64,000 bases of DNA from Blattamonas nauphoetae (GCA_033064195.1 JARBJD010000168.1:62001-126000), one strand, 5' to 3'; counted from the stretch's first letter, positions 52,408-62,742 are shown. Notes: generated by a model not told the origin, from the letters alone. Translations and numbers: made by a program.

Positions 52408-52761
52408 TCACCAACTGTAGCGCTGAATCAGAAAAATCGACTCAATCAGCATCACGCGGTTGTGCCCTTGAGGTGAATGAACCAGGATCACCCCGTCACC
52501 ATCAAGTGCTTTGTCAAGAAAGCTGCACACACGGCTCACATGTTTCGCTGGCGATGCCAAGAATGTCGTTCCAGTTCCACAGATCACCACATGAGTGATT
52601 CGTTGCGTGTTCAGATACTGGCGAACGAGGAGAATGACGGCGAGAAGAAAACGAACAGCAATCGAAGAAGCGGCATCCTCATTCACCAAAAACAATTGAG
52701 GCATCAGCTTAGACACAGGCGTGGGTGGAGTACGTCGGCTAATCACATTGACTGTGACGTG
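52408..52761 (-). pseudogene. Dual-specificity-phosphatase-like domain with Ser for catalytic Cys
   Basis: From Met at 52761 (MHVTVNVISRR) the chain shows the DUSP pattern: PQLFLVNEDAAS, then TQRITHVVICG, FLDKALDGDGVILVH, and the signature HSPQGHNR in place of HC-x5-R. Arg is kept but Cys is Ser, as in STYX-type pseudophosphatases. The fold may bind phosphoprotein but should not catalyse. The exon ends in QRYSW at GTGAGT, a strong splice donor, so it was probably one exon of a longer gene. Being cargo inside a transposon, it may be non-functional. Confidence 0.5.
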
Positions 52762-52959
52762 CATGTTGTGATAGTTGCTGTTCCAGTGAGGATGAACTGT
52801 GTCTGAAAGAGTGCGCGATGGAGAGTACGCCAAAAGTTGTCTCGGAGGTTGTTGAGCAGGATGTGTATGTGCAGGCGGTGACTGTCACATCGAAAGATGG
52901 GCCTGAAGCTGACATTTTTGACAGACTTCCTTGACATCGAGTGTGAGATGAGGAGTGAT

Positions 52960-54163
52960 GAGTAGTCGTAGGCGGAGATGAAAATCCATTCTCCAGATCG
53001 TCCGCTCGAACACTGACAGATTTTATCGAATTTTGAGTCGATGACAAGACTTGAAGGTGGGAATTTGGATGGACATGAAATCGAGATCCCTCTGCCGTCA
53101 TGTGTGGAGGATCACGTGGAGAACGAGCATTCTCTGATGATGGGAAGATGGTCAGAGAGGCAGTGGGGGGAGATCAGAGATCCGACAGACGCGGATGACA
53201 GGGTCGATGGAAGAACGACGATCAGTTTGGAGAATGCCAGATCATCCACACACATTGACGTTCGTGGCAGCAAAGAGGTCAGATATGAGGCTGTGAGTCC
53301 GCTGGGGTCCAGGAACAGCGCCGCTCCATTCGCGGTAGCTGAACTGTCAGAAAATATTGTCGAGGTGATGGAGAGTTGTCCGCCTGTGACTGACCGAGAG
53401 AGCTCCTCCATTTGCAGCTGAACACGGCGCGAAGATCGAACTGGCAATGGTTTCTACCTTATCAGTGCCGATTGTTCCACTCAGGGCTTAGCCCGACCCA
53501 ATCGAGACGAGAGAGGTGAACGAGCAGCTTGACATGGCCATGAATCCATTTTGGTCAATGTTAGTGTCTCGCTTGTTTCAGTGAAGGCAGAGTCCACAGA
53601 CAGTGTGATTGTGCGGCAAGTCGCGTCAGAGTTGACAGTGACGGTGATGCTCAACTGACCCGCCGCGGTGGTGGCTGTTTTAGATCTTGAAACACATTGA
53701 CATAAACGACTGAAAGAGACACGGATTCAGTTAGTGTGGCATCGATGAGAGATGAGCTCGTTGACCCACAATCGGTGAAGGGAGAGGAAGAGAACGTCAC
53801 TGTTCCAGTTGACTTTGTGATCGAGAAAAGGGTGGTTGTTGACGTCAGATCGTTGATGATCGTCGTTGTGAAAGCTACATTGCCTATGGACGTGACGGCG
53901 AAGAGAGAAGAATGTGCAGTTGGACTGAGCGAGGCAAGCGTGTATGAAGAGATGGAGAGTGTTGCTGTTGATATGTGGGAGAGTATTGGTGAAACAGTGC
54001 AAGTCGTGAACGAGCACAGTCTTTTCTTGTTCAAAGAAAGCGAGATTTTGCCTTCCTGTGAACATCTGAGCCTTATCACGGGGCGGACGTCCTCGCCAAA
54101 GTGGAGGAAATGATCGATGCAGTGGACGTCGAAATCGTAAGCCCAGCCATCGCCTCCTGACAC
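52960..54163 (-). pseudogene. Beta-helix surface-protein fragments (element cargo)
   Basis: Two open stretches have the Ser/Thr-rich repeat texture of the giant surface proteins: LQMEELSRSVTGGQLSITST with FSDSSATANGAALFLD (about 53112-53420), and FTTTIINDLTSTTTLFSI with VTFSSSPFTDCGSTSSSLID (about 53651-54163). The second is preceded by WAYDFDVHCIDHFLHFGED. They are in different frames and lack the membrane and kinase-like parts. Confidence 0.45.
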
Positions 54164-54400
54164 TCACACCATCTTGTTCGACAGGATGTCGCTGTTCTTC
54201 CAGAGTTGATTGATGATGTCAAGATCATCGTAGTAGTCGACGAGGGATTGGAAATCAGCAGCAACCTTCTCAGCTCGTTCGCCAGCCTTCTCGCCGTCTG
54301 ATCCTTCTTCCCGCGTGTTGGCGACTTCGACTGAATTTGTGTCGGTGCCACATTCATCGGATATGTCGGAATCGACAAATAGAAACGCCAGTTGTGGACA
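54164..54400 (-). other. Candidate exon (element cargo)
   Basis: A minus-strand open stretch ends FQSLVDYYDDLDIINQLWK then NSDILSNKM, directly followed by GTGAGTGTC, a good splice donor. It is acidic and helical. It may belong with the fragments to its left on the same strand. Family not recognised. Confidence 0.3.
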
Positions 54401-54775
54401 GCATCGGCTGATCCTGTCTACTCCATCAGAATGCGAGGGTCAGTCTCGTAATGCGGGAACCACACAATGTGTGCGTTGAGGGCAACTTGATGGGAGTTGG
54501 AGGACATGGGAAGAAAGTAGGGAAGTGGAAGATTGGGGTTTGTAGAAGGAGGGTTGGGTGAAGTGGTGGATGTCTTCCTGTGGGTATCTTTGGTGCGAGA
54601 TTGGCTCGGATTGATGTGTTGTTTCTGACTGTTTTTGATTGGTGTATGTGGGAGGCAGTGCGAAAGAACCAGAAAAATCTCGTTCGGTTAGCTGGTTGGC
54701 GCGAGATGTGGCATATTCTTCATCGAATGGCTGATTCTCTGATTGTTGCAGTGGACGACGATATGACTGGGAATT

Positions 54776-55510
54776 CTACGTGACAATGGCAGCAGACGAT
54801 TGTTGTGGAAACTGTGGGTTGATGTGCTGTTGCTGTTGGTTCACAAAACCCTCCCTGTTTGAGAGGGAGTCGGGCTTCTGTTTGGCATACCGCTTTGCCT
54901 GTAAACGGACAGTGCTGTGCTCGTTCTGAGAAAGGAAGGGAGAGAAGTACTTTTGTTGATCTGGGAAGGCAACAACAACTCGTCCAGAATCGACAAGCGG
55001 GTTCTGGACATCGTTGACCTTGTCTGGAGGGTGTTCGTGTTTGTTTCGATTCTCAAGGGCTTTAACATGAGAATGGAGGGGATACGTCATAACATCGTCT
55101 GAGTAGAGAGGTGGGAGTCGAGTATCTTCCGCTTGCTCCTGTTGTGAGTGCATCAGAGATCTGATGGTCATCGGGAACTCCTGACTGGGCACATCTGCTT
55201 GGACATCTTCAAAAACAAGCACTTGTTGATTGTATGTCGGTTGCTGCTGACGAGGAGGATATTGATGGGCGAGAGATTCCACGATGATGGGATAGAACTC
55301 GTCCGAGTTGTAATTCTGGTCCCTCATCGAAGGATGCTGCCAATAGTGCATGTGGCGAGGTCGAGGACGCCCAGACATTCCCATTTGTGTTGAGGGAGTC
55401 TTTTCAATGTCATCACCTGGCTGTTGGGGAAGACGTCGACGATGCTGTCGGGGTGACGTTCTTGACGATGCAAATGGGGATTGAGAATCGTCCCCCTCGA
55501 CACCATCCAT
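54776..55510 (-). CDS. Gln-rich 244-residue protein (element cargo)
   Basis: An intact frame from ATG at 55510 to the stop at 54776. It is rich in Gln, Pro, Ser and His (PPRQQQPTYNQQVLVFEDVQ; NQQQQHINPQFPQQSS) and looks disordered. No domain is recognised. It is the only long undamaged frame with an ATG inside the element, so it could be an element-encoded protein rather than debris, or simply a captured low-complexity exon. Confidence 0.4.
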   Translation of the reverse strand: MDGVEGDDSQSPFASSRTSPRQHRRRLPQQPGDDIEKTPSTQMGMSGRPRPRHMHYWQHPSMRDQNYNSDEFYPIIVESLAHQYPPRQQQPTYNQQVLVFEDVQADVPSQEFPMTIRSLMHSQQEQAEDTRLPPLYSDDVMTYPLHSHVKALENRNKHEHPPDKVNDVQNPLVDSGRVVVAFPDQQKYFSPFLSQNEHSTVRLQAKRYAKQKPDSLSNREGFVNQQQQHINPQFPQQSSAAIVT

Positions 55511-56247
55511 AAGGTCGTCATGGGGAAGGGATTTAAATTGAGTTCAAAGTTTGTCGGCTTGACAGGGACATAGATGAATCCATTCCGTTCGATCGGAAGA
55601 GGATAGTTATGTGTCGTGTGATCTCGACCGTATTCAGGAAAGATATCGAGGAATGGAGGATTTCGAGTCGTTTGGTTATGTTAGTTAATACAGTGTCGCA
55701 TTTGCATCAGAATACAACGAGTTTTTCATCATCTTTTGATTTGTTGTGTGGATGAAAGGTATGCCATATTTGCATGCACAGAGGAGAGATTATCTGATTC
55801 AGAAACCTGAATTGATTGATGAGACTTCGCTATTGATTATTGTTGAGGATCTGATTGACAATCCAATGTGGACACAGTTAGTAGGCATGGATTTCGCTGG
55901 AAAATGACAAGGGACCCACATTTCTCGAGAGTGATCTAGGCCTGAGTGAAGATGAGTCGATGTCGAGTGTTTTTAACTCTTCTTTGAGTGTCCATTCTTC
56001 CTGTTCAATACACGGTTCCATTTTTCATCATGATCCAATCGCTCAGGAGGGGTCATCAAACAGTGAGATTCAGCATGTGTCATGGCTTGCCCAAGCATTC
56101 GAAAGGATGGGAAAGCCCTTCACCGTGTCCCTCAATCGTATCTGAGCGATGAGAGGATGAGATTGTTAAAACACAATCAGAGATAGAGGCCTTTCTGACC
56201 GTCCAATCTTTCCAGACTCACAATGAAACTCGTCGCTTTCAGGATAT
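55511..56247. other. Element interior next to right arm, unassigned
   Basis: Short plus-strand frames near 55745-56143 (KGMPYLHAQRRDYLIQKPEL; HSSCSIHGSIFHHDPIAQE) are plausible but unrecognised coding debris. No complete gene. Confidence 0.25.
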
Positions 56248-56666
56248 ATATCCTGTTGAAAGGGCGGTATACACCAGAGAGAGGAGAGTTAAAGAGAAAG
56301 TGGGATGATCCGATTCAAAAAAAGGCCAATTCAATCCAATTGTCGAACATTACTCATCCGATCATGAATACTGCAATAATTTCACAAAAATATGAATGAT
56401 CACGTCAGAAAAATCCTGTTAAGAAAAAAGTTGGAGATCCCGGGATTCGAACCTGGGACCCAACAGTGGAAGTCTTTGTATCTACCAACTCGTCCATTTG
56501 TACAATTTTTTTTTGATCAAATATCCACACCGATAAGGTTTAAAAAAACCAACTTTTTTTGCAGATTTCCAACGGTCGTTCAGATTTCCAACGGTCGTTC
56601 AGAAAACCAACTGCAGTTCAGAAAACCAACTGCACTCGAGAAAACCAACTTTAAATTGAGATGACC
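56248..56666 (-). repeat. Terminal inverted repeat, right arm
   Basis: 419 bp, the reverse complement of the left arm less one 19-bp iteron. Its outer end is GGTCATCTCAATTT read inward. It contains five iterons (56555-56649) and the second tRNA-like unit. Confidence 0.9.
56432..56503 (-). ncRNA. tRNA-like Pol III unit in right arm
   Basis: Identical in sequence to the unit at 48745-48816 and pointing inward like it. Box B is at 56443-56453, box A at 56485-56496, and the T-run terminator at 56424-56429, all read on the minus strand. Confidence 0.65.
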
Positions 56667-56675
56667 GATGATAGT
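56667..56675. repeat. Target-site duplication, right copy
   Basis: GATGATAGT, identical to 48554-48562. Confidence 0.85.
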
Positions 56676-56795
56676 TCGTCATCATGCGAAGAGACAAGAT
56701 CGAATCATCGCCGATTCTCTGCTGTACCAAGCAGTCAGAGGCGAAAAAAAGAACCACCAACTCCTGAAACATCTGATGATGAATTCGATTAGTGT
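56676..56795 (+). pseudogene. 3' end of the interrupted transposase-like gene
   Basis: After the target-site duplication, 39 codons stay open (SSSCEETRSNHRRF, QRRKKEPPTPETSDDEFD) and end in TAG. The frame is the one that enters the left duplication, so this is the natural C-terminus of the gene broken by the 8.1 kb element. The acidic Ser/Thr/Pro tail resembles a nuclear-protein terminus. Confidence 0.5.
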
Positions 56796-57650
56796 AGGAT
56801 TGATCCGGACTCAATACCATGTTTTGGGAGTGTGTCGAACAGATGGTGCCCGTTGAACAATCGGCACCGACCCGAATTCATGGGAAAGATCTTGATGTCG
56901 ATTATTTGCCATTGAAGGCTGATGATTCAGTATTTCTCTTTTTATCCCAGTCAATTGCACTCAAAAAATCTAGAATAGTCATTTTTTTGATCACAATAGT
57001 CACTCGACCACCACGTTCTAAACTGCGAGAAAGAGGGTTCAGACGATCGAATGACATGACTGTGAGGTGGATGAACAAACCTCGAAGGTCGTTTCGCAGC
57101 AGAGTTTGGGAGGGTCTGTCGAATGAAGAATACACACAATTCGTCGAATTTCTTGATATTCGCACAACACCATCTCGACTGTCTCGACAAATTAATCGTT
57201 TGTATTCTTCTCGTGACAATCTGGTTAGTCCGGAAATTGGCCCATTGTCAAAACAGACCAGATTATGATAAAGATACAGGGGGTGATTTGCCTACCTGAG
57301 GATCAGAACCACCGTGGCTTCCGCACTGGACTTTATCGTCTGTATTTAGATAGATCTTGTCCAATAACAAAAACATTTCTTCACTCACTCCCGATCAAAA
57401 AACAGAGATTCAAGCACTTAACAGTTGGGACTCCCAGTATCAAGATTCAAGACGACAAAAACGCAGAAATGAAGCGGCAGATTTACGAAATGGACGATAC
57501 TTCAGCAATTATTGAAATAGACTGGAAATCGAAAGTTCATCTCCCAATCTCTCGAATGAGATCAACTTCTGATTCATCTAGAACAGCAAATATTACACAC
57601 ATGGGCGTTCTGGTACGATGGCTGGATGATGGAAAACGTTGTGAATAGAT
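56796..57650 (+). pseudogene. Unrecognised coding remnants
   Basis: Two open stretches: 56819-57268 (RVWEGLSNEEYTQFVEFLD, INRLYSSRDNLVSPEIG) and 57265-57648 (KHLTVGTPSIKIQDDKNAEM, IIEIDWKSKVHLPISR). Both have natural protein composition but no motif I know. They may be further parts of a decayed transposon gene or two exons of one gene. Confidence 0.3.
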
Positions 57651-58940
57651 TTTCTACTGTCCTCAAAAAAACACGCAAGTAACATCCACAACGGTTCTCA
57701 CCATCGCTGACAAAATTAACTAATTTATTGCTGTTCACTTTCATGTCGAAGGACACGGAAAGTCCGACTTGGACCGGGACTTCGGAGTCCTTCAACATCA
57801 TATAAACTCGATCCACTTTCCCATCACAACCTACGAAAATAGTGTTTAAGTCGGATATTGGAGTCGAAAAATGAGAGTTAGATGCATGGAACGGAAGAGA
57901 TCCAGAATGTCCGAGAGAGCTAACGTCCACATGATCAGATGGCAGTTCACTCACATCCACGTCTTCAGTTCGCTTCTCGCTCGCATCTTCATCATCACCT
58001 CACTTCTCTCCCGCATCCACATCGTCAGCTCTGTTTTTGGGTGACAAAATTCTGGATCTATCTGAAAATCGAAAAAACCCATTTTCTTCTCGACAACTAA
58101 TTCTTAGCACAAAAATCAGTTAATTGTTTGAACATCTTTTGTCTAGATATTCACTTTCACAATGGATTTTATTTGATTGAAAACAGGTGGCTAGTTGTGG
58201 AGAAATGAGGTCAAAAATGTCGAAAAATAGCTTCATTCGTTCAGTTAAACGTATTTTGTGGTTTTCTCGGGATCGCGTGGGAGTTTCATTCTAAAATTGG
58301 CATGGATTCGGTGTGTAGGTGTAGTTTTGGAAAGGTCTGGATCTTTTGGAGACTTCTACTTCATTTCACATTTTAGTATACTACTTGCTTCTAAGGAGGA
58401 ACAACTGGTCTTTCAGGCGTCATGGGTGAAGGAAGGGGATAAAAACGAGAGAGGGATTGGAATGACACACTGTTTACAGGACAAATGCTATATTTTTTAG
58501 AAAGGGTGAAAAAGTGTGATTCTACTCTTTTCAACATGAAATTGATTGCGAAACACGACGTGAGATTGATACAGAAGTGAGAGTTCAAGTCGAAGTATGC
58601 GAGTCGCCCAAAATCTCGTCGATCGTGAAATCTTTCGAGAAAACCATACTGAAATTATGTCATTCATCACAAACGCGTTTAGTCGACTAATCCGTTGAAG
58701 ATGTACAGTACCACATCATTTTCACACCATTCATTTTGGAGAAACAAAAATGAAAGCGATTCTACGGCTTCTGAGCGTGAAATGGAAAGCGGAAGTGAGA
58801 GTAGTGTTGATGATCATCCTCCTCTTATCTGCCATGGCGAGCATAGCGATGTCGTTCATGAAGAGTTACTTAGTCAGAATCAGAGTTTTTCTTCTTCGAT
58901 CTTTATCACAACCAGTCTGTAGAATCAATTGCACAGCCAA
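57651..58940. other. Degenerate stretch left of the Merlin remnant
   Basis: A minus-strand frame (57574-57960) contains SVSFDMKVNSNKLVNFVSDG, faintly like the SPRY-type domains elsewhere in the window. Plus-strand frames at 58258-58500 and 58695-58922 (SFWRNKNESDSTASERE) may be the N-terminal part of the transposase to the right. Nothing is certain. Confidence 0.25.
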
Positions 58941-58944
58941 CCAC

Positions 58945-59427
58945 TTCGATTACTCCTAAAGACAAGAGTGTCACAGTGGAAATAGACGAGGCTCACTTCA
59001 TTCGTCAAAAAACTATCGTGGGAAGGAGAGAACCGGATACTGGCTTATGGGAGGCTGCGTTCCAGGGGCTCCAGGTGAATACTTTGTCGAGATGGTGGCT
59101 AAAAGGGACACAGAAACATTGGAAGATGTGATCAAGTGGCGAGTTGCAGAAGGATCAAGTGTCACTTCAGATCAGCGGAAGGGGTACGGCTTTTTGAAGA
59201 AGAAAGAGGTGAAACACTCCACAGTGAATCACAAGAGGAACCAGAGGGTTGACAAGGTTGGAAACACAGCGAATCACATGGAGGCCCATTGGAAGCATCT
59301 CAAAGGGAGTGTACCAAGGAATAGAGTTACAAGATGGCTCCACGAGAGTTTCATGCTCACTTCCCAGTACAAGAAGCTCCAATCACATGGGAGGAGTTCT
59401 AGAGAGAATATGGATGAATTACACTAG
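58945..59427 (+). pseudogene. Merlin/IS1595-type DDE transposase remnant
   Basis: The order VTVEIDEAHFIRQKTIVGRR, then EYFVEMVAKRDTETLEDVIK, SVTSDQRKGYGFLKKK, HSTVNHKRNQRV, and NTANHMEAHWKHLKGSVPR matches the ISXO2/IS1595 domain of Merlin DNA transposons: first Asp in VEIDE, second in SDQRKGY, and an Asn-centred third motif (N-x-x-E/A-x-x-W). One frame change lies near 59055, between the GRREPDTG and EYFVEM parts, so this copy is inactive. I could not find its terminal repeats. Confidence 0.65.
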
Positions 59428-59449
59428 AAGAGATTGAAGTGATGAATCA

Positions 59450-59895
59450 GTGCCTGGAAGTCGAAAGGAAAGCAACAGGAGAATGGCTCGATTCAGCTCA
59501 TCAAGCAATCGAAAAAACTCGCAGCAAGAGCAGCATGAGTCTGAATCAGACTGTCCTTCACCAGACTTCCTTCACATGTATCCACCAAAACTGAAACAGT
59601 CAAAGACAAAGAAAACAGTTGAGGACAACTCAGTGGACCAGCTCCTCAAAAACAACAAAGGGTTTCGCGTTCAGGACGTGGATGGAAATGGAAACTGTGG
59701 AATCTATTCGATCGAAGCTGGAATGACGGAGTAAGAACGGAGAGATCATCCCAATCTTCGAGTTGATCTGATTGACTTTGAAACAAACCATATGAGCGAA
59801 CTGATCACGTTGGGTACAGCCTTTCAATATTGTTCAAAAAATAGGAAATCGGGTTTGATTGATGAATTTCACCACGGTGAATCAAAAACATTGTT
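59450..59895 (+). pseudogene. OTU-like cysteine protease fragment
   Basis: A Ser/Lys-rich lead (NRKNSQQEQHESESDC) is followed by KGFRVQDVDGNGNCGIYSI. The D-G-N-x-N-C-G-I-Y-S-I run resembles the catalytic Asp-Gly-Asn-Cys motif of OTU deubiquitinases, with two extra residues. A second frame (about 59735-59895; HPNLRVDLIDFETNHMSEL) fits the helix after that motif. The histidine motif is not certain; TEV-stop-FHFGGN near 60515-60535 is a weak candidate. OTU domains are often carried by DNA transposons, and this sits right next to the Merlin remnant. Confidence 0.4.
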
Positions 59896-60021
59896 TTCAT
59901 AGAATAATACCACTTTCATAAGGATACAGCTCGTCTAGTTCTGAAATGGATAACAATTATTTGGAAATGAACAGTTTTTCTTTTGATATGAAAACAAATT
60001 GTTCATCCATGACAAATCATC

Positions 60022-60212
60022 GTGCGATCAGAAAGGCACGGAAAGTCATTCACCCGCCATAAATCGAGAGTGAATGGGGTGCTGTAACCTTATATTGTCA
60101 AATGCACAACCAGCAATCCGTTTTCAACTCAATAAAACCTATTTTTTTACAAAGAAAAGTTTGTGAAGAAAATATGGCGGGTTCATGACTTATGGCGCCT
60201 TTCTGACGGCAC
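60022..60212. mobile_element. 191-bp MITE-like element with 39-bp inverted repeats
   Basis: The left arm 60022-60060 and the reverse complement of 60174-60212 align over 39 bases (GTGC-ATCAGAAAGGC at the ends, ACCCGCCAT inside), with about nine differences. The 113-bp centre is AT-rich and non-coding. AATCA occurs just left (60015-60019, two bases off the arm) and directly right (60213-60217), a possible target duplication. Too short to code for anything; it could fold as a hairpin. Confidence 0.6.
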
Positions 60213-60277
60213 AATCAATTTGAGTTGTCTAGATACCTTTTGAAATCCGAGTTAAGGCTTCAAAAAAAGGAAAAAGG

Positions 60278-60540
60278 TTGATCAACAACATCGCTTCTGG
60301 AAAACATGCTCCCAAGCCTCGTGGGGGAGTTGTTCAGGTCACGTGGATTCAAGGAACTGTGTCTGCCCTTGGAGTCCAACATTTCTTCCTCTCACTTTTA
60401 GCATCTCTTCAACGAAGAACGAATGAAAGCTGCAGACTGATTATGGTTAATAGTGGTTTACACAAGATGGATGAGGTGAATGAGCCATCATATTTGTCGC
60501 TCAATCTGACAGAAGTGTAGTTCCACTTTGGGGGCAATGA
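60278..60540 (+). pseudogene. Unrecognised coding remnant
   Basis: An 80-codon frame (GGVVQVTWIQGTVSALGVQH, SCRLIMVNSGLHKMDE, PSYLSLNLTEV) with natural composition. It may be the C-terminal half of the OTU-like gene, split from it by the 191-bp element. Not established. Confidence 0.3.
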
Positions 60541-61420
60541 TCGAAACTTGTGTTCAGAGTTGGTGAAAGAATTCAAAGTTGAAATTCAGCTTTTTTTCAA
60601 TGAGCTTCCGAAATCAACTCACAATTCCCTCGATATCTACTGTCAACTTTTGGTATACATGTACTTTATCGGGTCATCACGTATATCAGGATTGAAAACA
60701 ATGCACTCATGCCATCTGACGTGATTTTTAGTTTTTAAGATGAAAAAAGTCACTTCTTTGGTCTGAGAAAAAACAGCCTGTGTTATGTAAATGGCCGAAG
60801 GATTGAACTATCATTTGAGAGGTGTGAAGGAGTCATCGGTGTGACGAGTCATGGAAACTTTTTGGATTGTTCAACTTGTGTTGGTCCTGATTTGTTGGTT
60901 TTTCTGGGCTTTGACGAAGAAATTGTGTGAAATGAGCTCAAAAACGTGAACTATAGCCGAGAAAGTGTTGAATGGTGTCGGTTGATACTTGACTTGTCAT
61001 TGCTACGATCGTTGATTCTGTTTTTGTGATCATGAAAGAGTGGTTTGTAAGGTTCACCAGAACAAATTGGTCCGACAGTTTGGTCCTTCGACTTCGAATT
61101 ATTTCACTTCGACTTTGAATTATTTCTGTTCGACTTTGAACTATTCAGACTGTAGTTCGAGGATCAAAATCACAAATCGAGATTAGTCCCACAGGTCAGT
61201 GATTTGTCTGGTTTCACGGGATTGACATCGATTGGTATCTCCAACGAATCGACGATTTAGAAGAGCGAAGACACTCAATATTTATCTTACACCAGACAGA
61301 TGCTGGGCGGGAGGGAGTAACGGCGTGGTTGATGAGGATTTGATCGTCTCATCTTCTCTGTCCTCCTTTCACGTCTTTCGATCCGGTACAACATTCTGTT
61401 CAACAACAACTTCAGAAGTT
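60541..61420. other. Non-coding, AT-rich stretch
   Basis: No gene supported. It contains three imperfect copies of a roughly 20-bp unit at about 61087-61147 (TTCGACTTTGAATTATTT and variants). Confidence 0.4.
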
Positions 61421-62279
61421 TTTGACTTGTGAGCTCTTTCAGCAATCGTTGGAATGCCCTCCCCCTTCAAATCTTGTTCAGATATGTAAGTTTGCTTTCT
61501 CACAGAAGATCCAAACTGCTTCACATCAATCCCGGCAGCGGACATCAGCTGGACAACCAGTGTTCAAACCTCCTCCACTGTTCTTGCCCGTCCCATCTCA
61601 TCATTCCAGAAGAGCATCATCTTTTCCCACCGGGTTGGATACTGGGCTTTGAGTGGTTGGAGGATTAACGAGAATACTCCTGAAGAGCGCCGCTCCTCCA
61701 CGATGGTCTCCCTATGGAGGACAACCTTCGAAAGGCTTCGTGAGACTTTCCTCTCTGTCGATATCAGAATTGTTGCCCCATTGTTCGGGACACAAACGTT
61801 TCCGCAGAGGAGGCTCAACATCTGGGTGAAGATTTTGGACAAAACAAAATAGTTCGAGTCCCTAACTTCAAATTTCATCTCATCACGCAGCGGAGACAGT
61901 CACTGTCCATCCTCAATAATTCGTTTGAGACACCATTCGACATTCTTCTCATGAAACCCTCATAAGCAATTACCCGAGGAAATAATCTCCTTTTCAGATT
62001 CGGATCCTCGAGTCCAATGTGCCGACAAAGAAAACCAAGGGCAGCTCGTGCTTATTCCCTATTCCTCGTTCCGCCTGGCAGTCGTGAGATGAAGTTCACG
62101 ACTGCCGCATCAGTGAGTTCATCCCAACTCGATTTATTTTTGGTACACCACTTCTGCCATCATCGTATCATCCCCGCATAGTTGTTTCTAGTCGATATTG
62201 CAAATGTGTTCAACCACACTTTCATTGCTTCCGGCGAGAATGACTTCATTTCTCCTGGTTCCACTCTGACGTCATTCGA
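61421..62279. other. Degenerate coding-like stretch
   Basis: Overlapping short plus-strand frames (61422-61668; 61649-61852 with LRETFLSVDIRIVAPLFGTQ) suggest decayed coding DNA, possibly surface-protein type. No family can be named. Confidence 0.25.
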
Positions 62280-62742
62280 ATGAAACAGGCGATCATTGGA
62301 CCATTGGGTATGGAGATTCCCCCCGCCATCACTCCTGTCACCTCTTCCAACACCTCCAAAGCGTCTCCAATCAAAAAAACCACTTCTACCGTTTCCTTTA
62401 CTCCCGCAGTCCTACCAACGTTGGCCAATCCGTGGAAGAACGTCGCCTCGACTGTCACCCAAAGCTGGGAATCGCTGATCGGTACAGAGGACAGTCTCAC
62501 TTCTTCTGTGATGAACAGAGTGGTCGGCGAAGAAGAGGGTTCTGTGGTGAAAAGTGGGCTTCTTGCAGCTGACGGGAACACAACTGGTCTTCCAACTGAT
62601 CTTCCTCTCGACAAAATCTCTCATTGAACAGACATCAGGCAATCTCGAACTCAACGGTGTCACAATCCAGAACATTTCGACATCTGACAAAGGTCAGATC
62701 GCTGGCACATCCTCCTTCACAGACTGCCATTCTTCAGTCTGA
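62280..62742 (+). pseudogene. Beta-helix surface-protein fragment
   Basis: 62280-62627 encodes VSFTPAVLPTLANPWKNVAS, SLTSSVMNRVVGEEEGSVVK and LPTDLPLDKIS. The next frame, to 62742, encodes EQTSGNLELNGVTIQNISTS and GTSSFTDCHSS. The L-x-x-N/D-G-V-x-I-x-N-I and SSFTDC turns are the repeat signature of the giant surface proteins at 1657-13432. Two frames and missing ends mark a fragment. Confidence 0.5.

Larger units (their letters stand above)
48563..56666. mobile_element. 8.1 kb inverted-repeat transposon carrying host gene fragments
   Basis: Ends in GG..CC, with inverted arms 48563-49002 and 56248-56666 and the perfect 9-bp duplication GATGATAGT outside both. Arm length, duplication length and captured host sequence together resemble a Pack-MULE, a Mutator-type non-autonomous element. 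Merlin elements also make 8-9 bp duplications but usually have short arms. The interior holds ARM/HEAT family fragments (plus strand), a DUSP-like domain, beta-helix fragments and a Gln-rich frame (minus strand), and a GC-rich block near 51.2-52.3 kb. I saw no transposase, capsid or polymerase. The arms are nearly identical while the cargo is decayed, so insertion looks recent and the cargo old, or the arms are homogenised. Confidence 0.8.

Noticed and set aside
48563-56666. Polinton or other virus-like element
   Set aside because: The arms and size invited the idea, but I see no capsid, polymerase B, integrase, ATPase or protease frame, and the 9-bp duplication is not the Polinton type.
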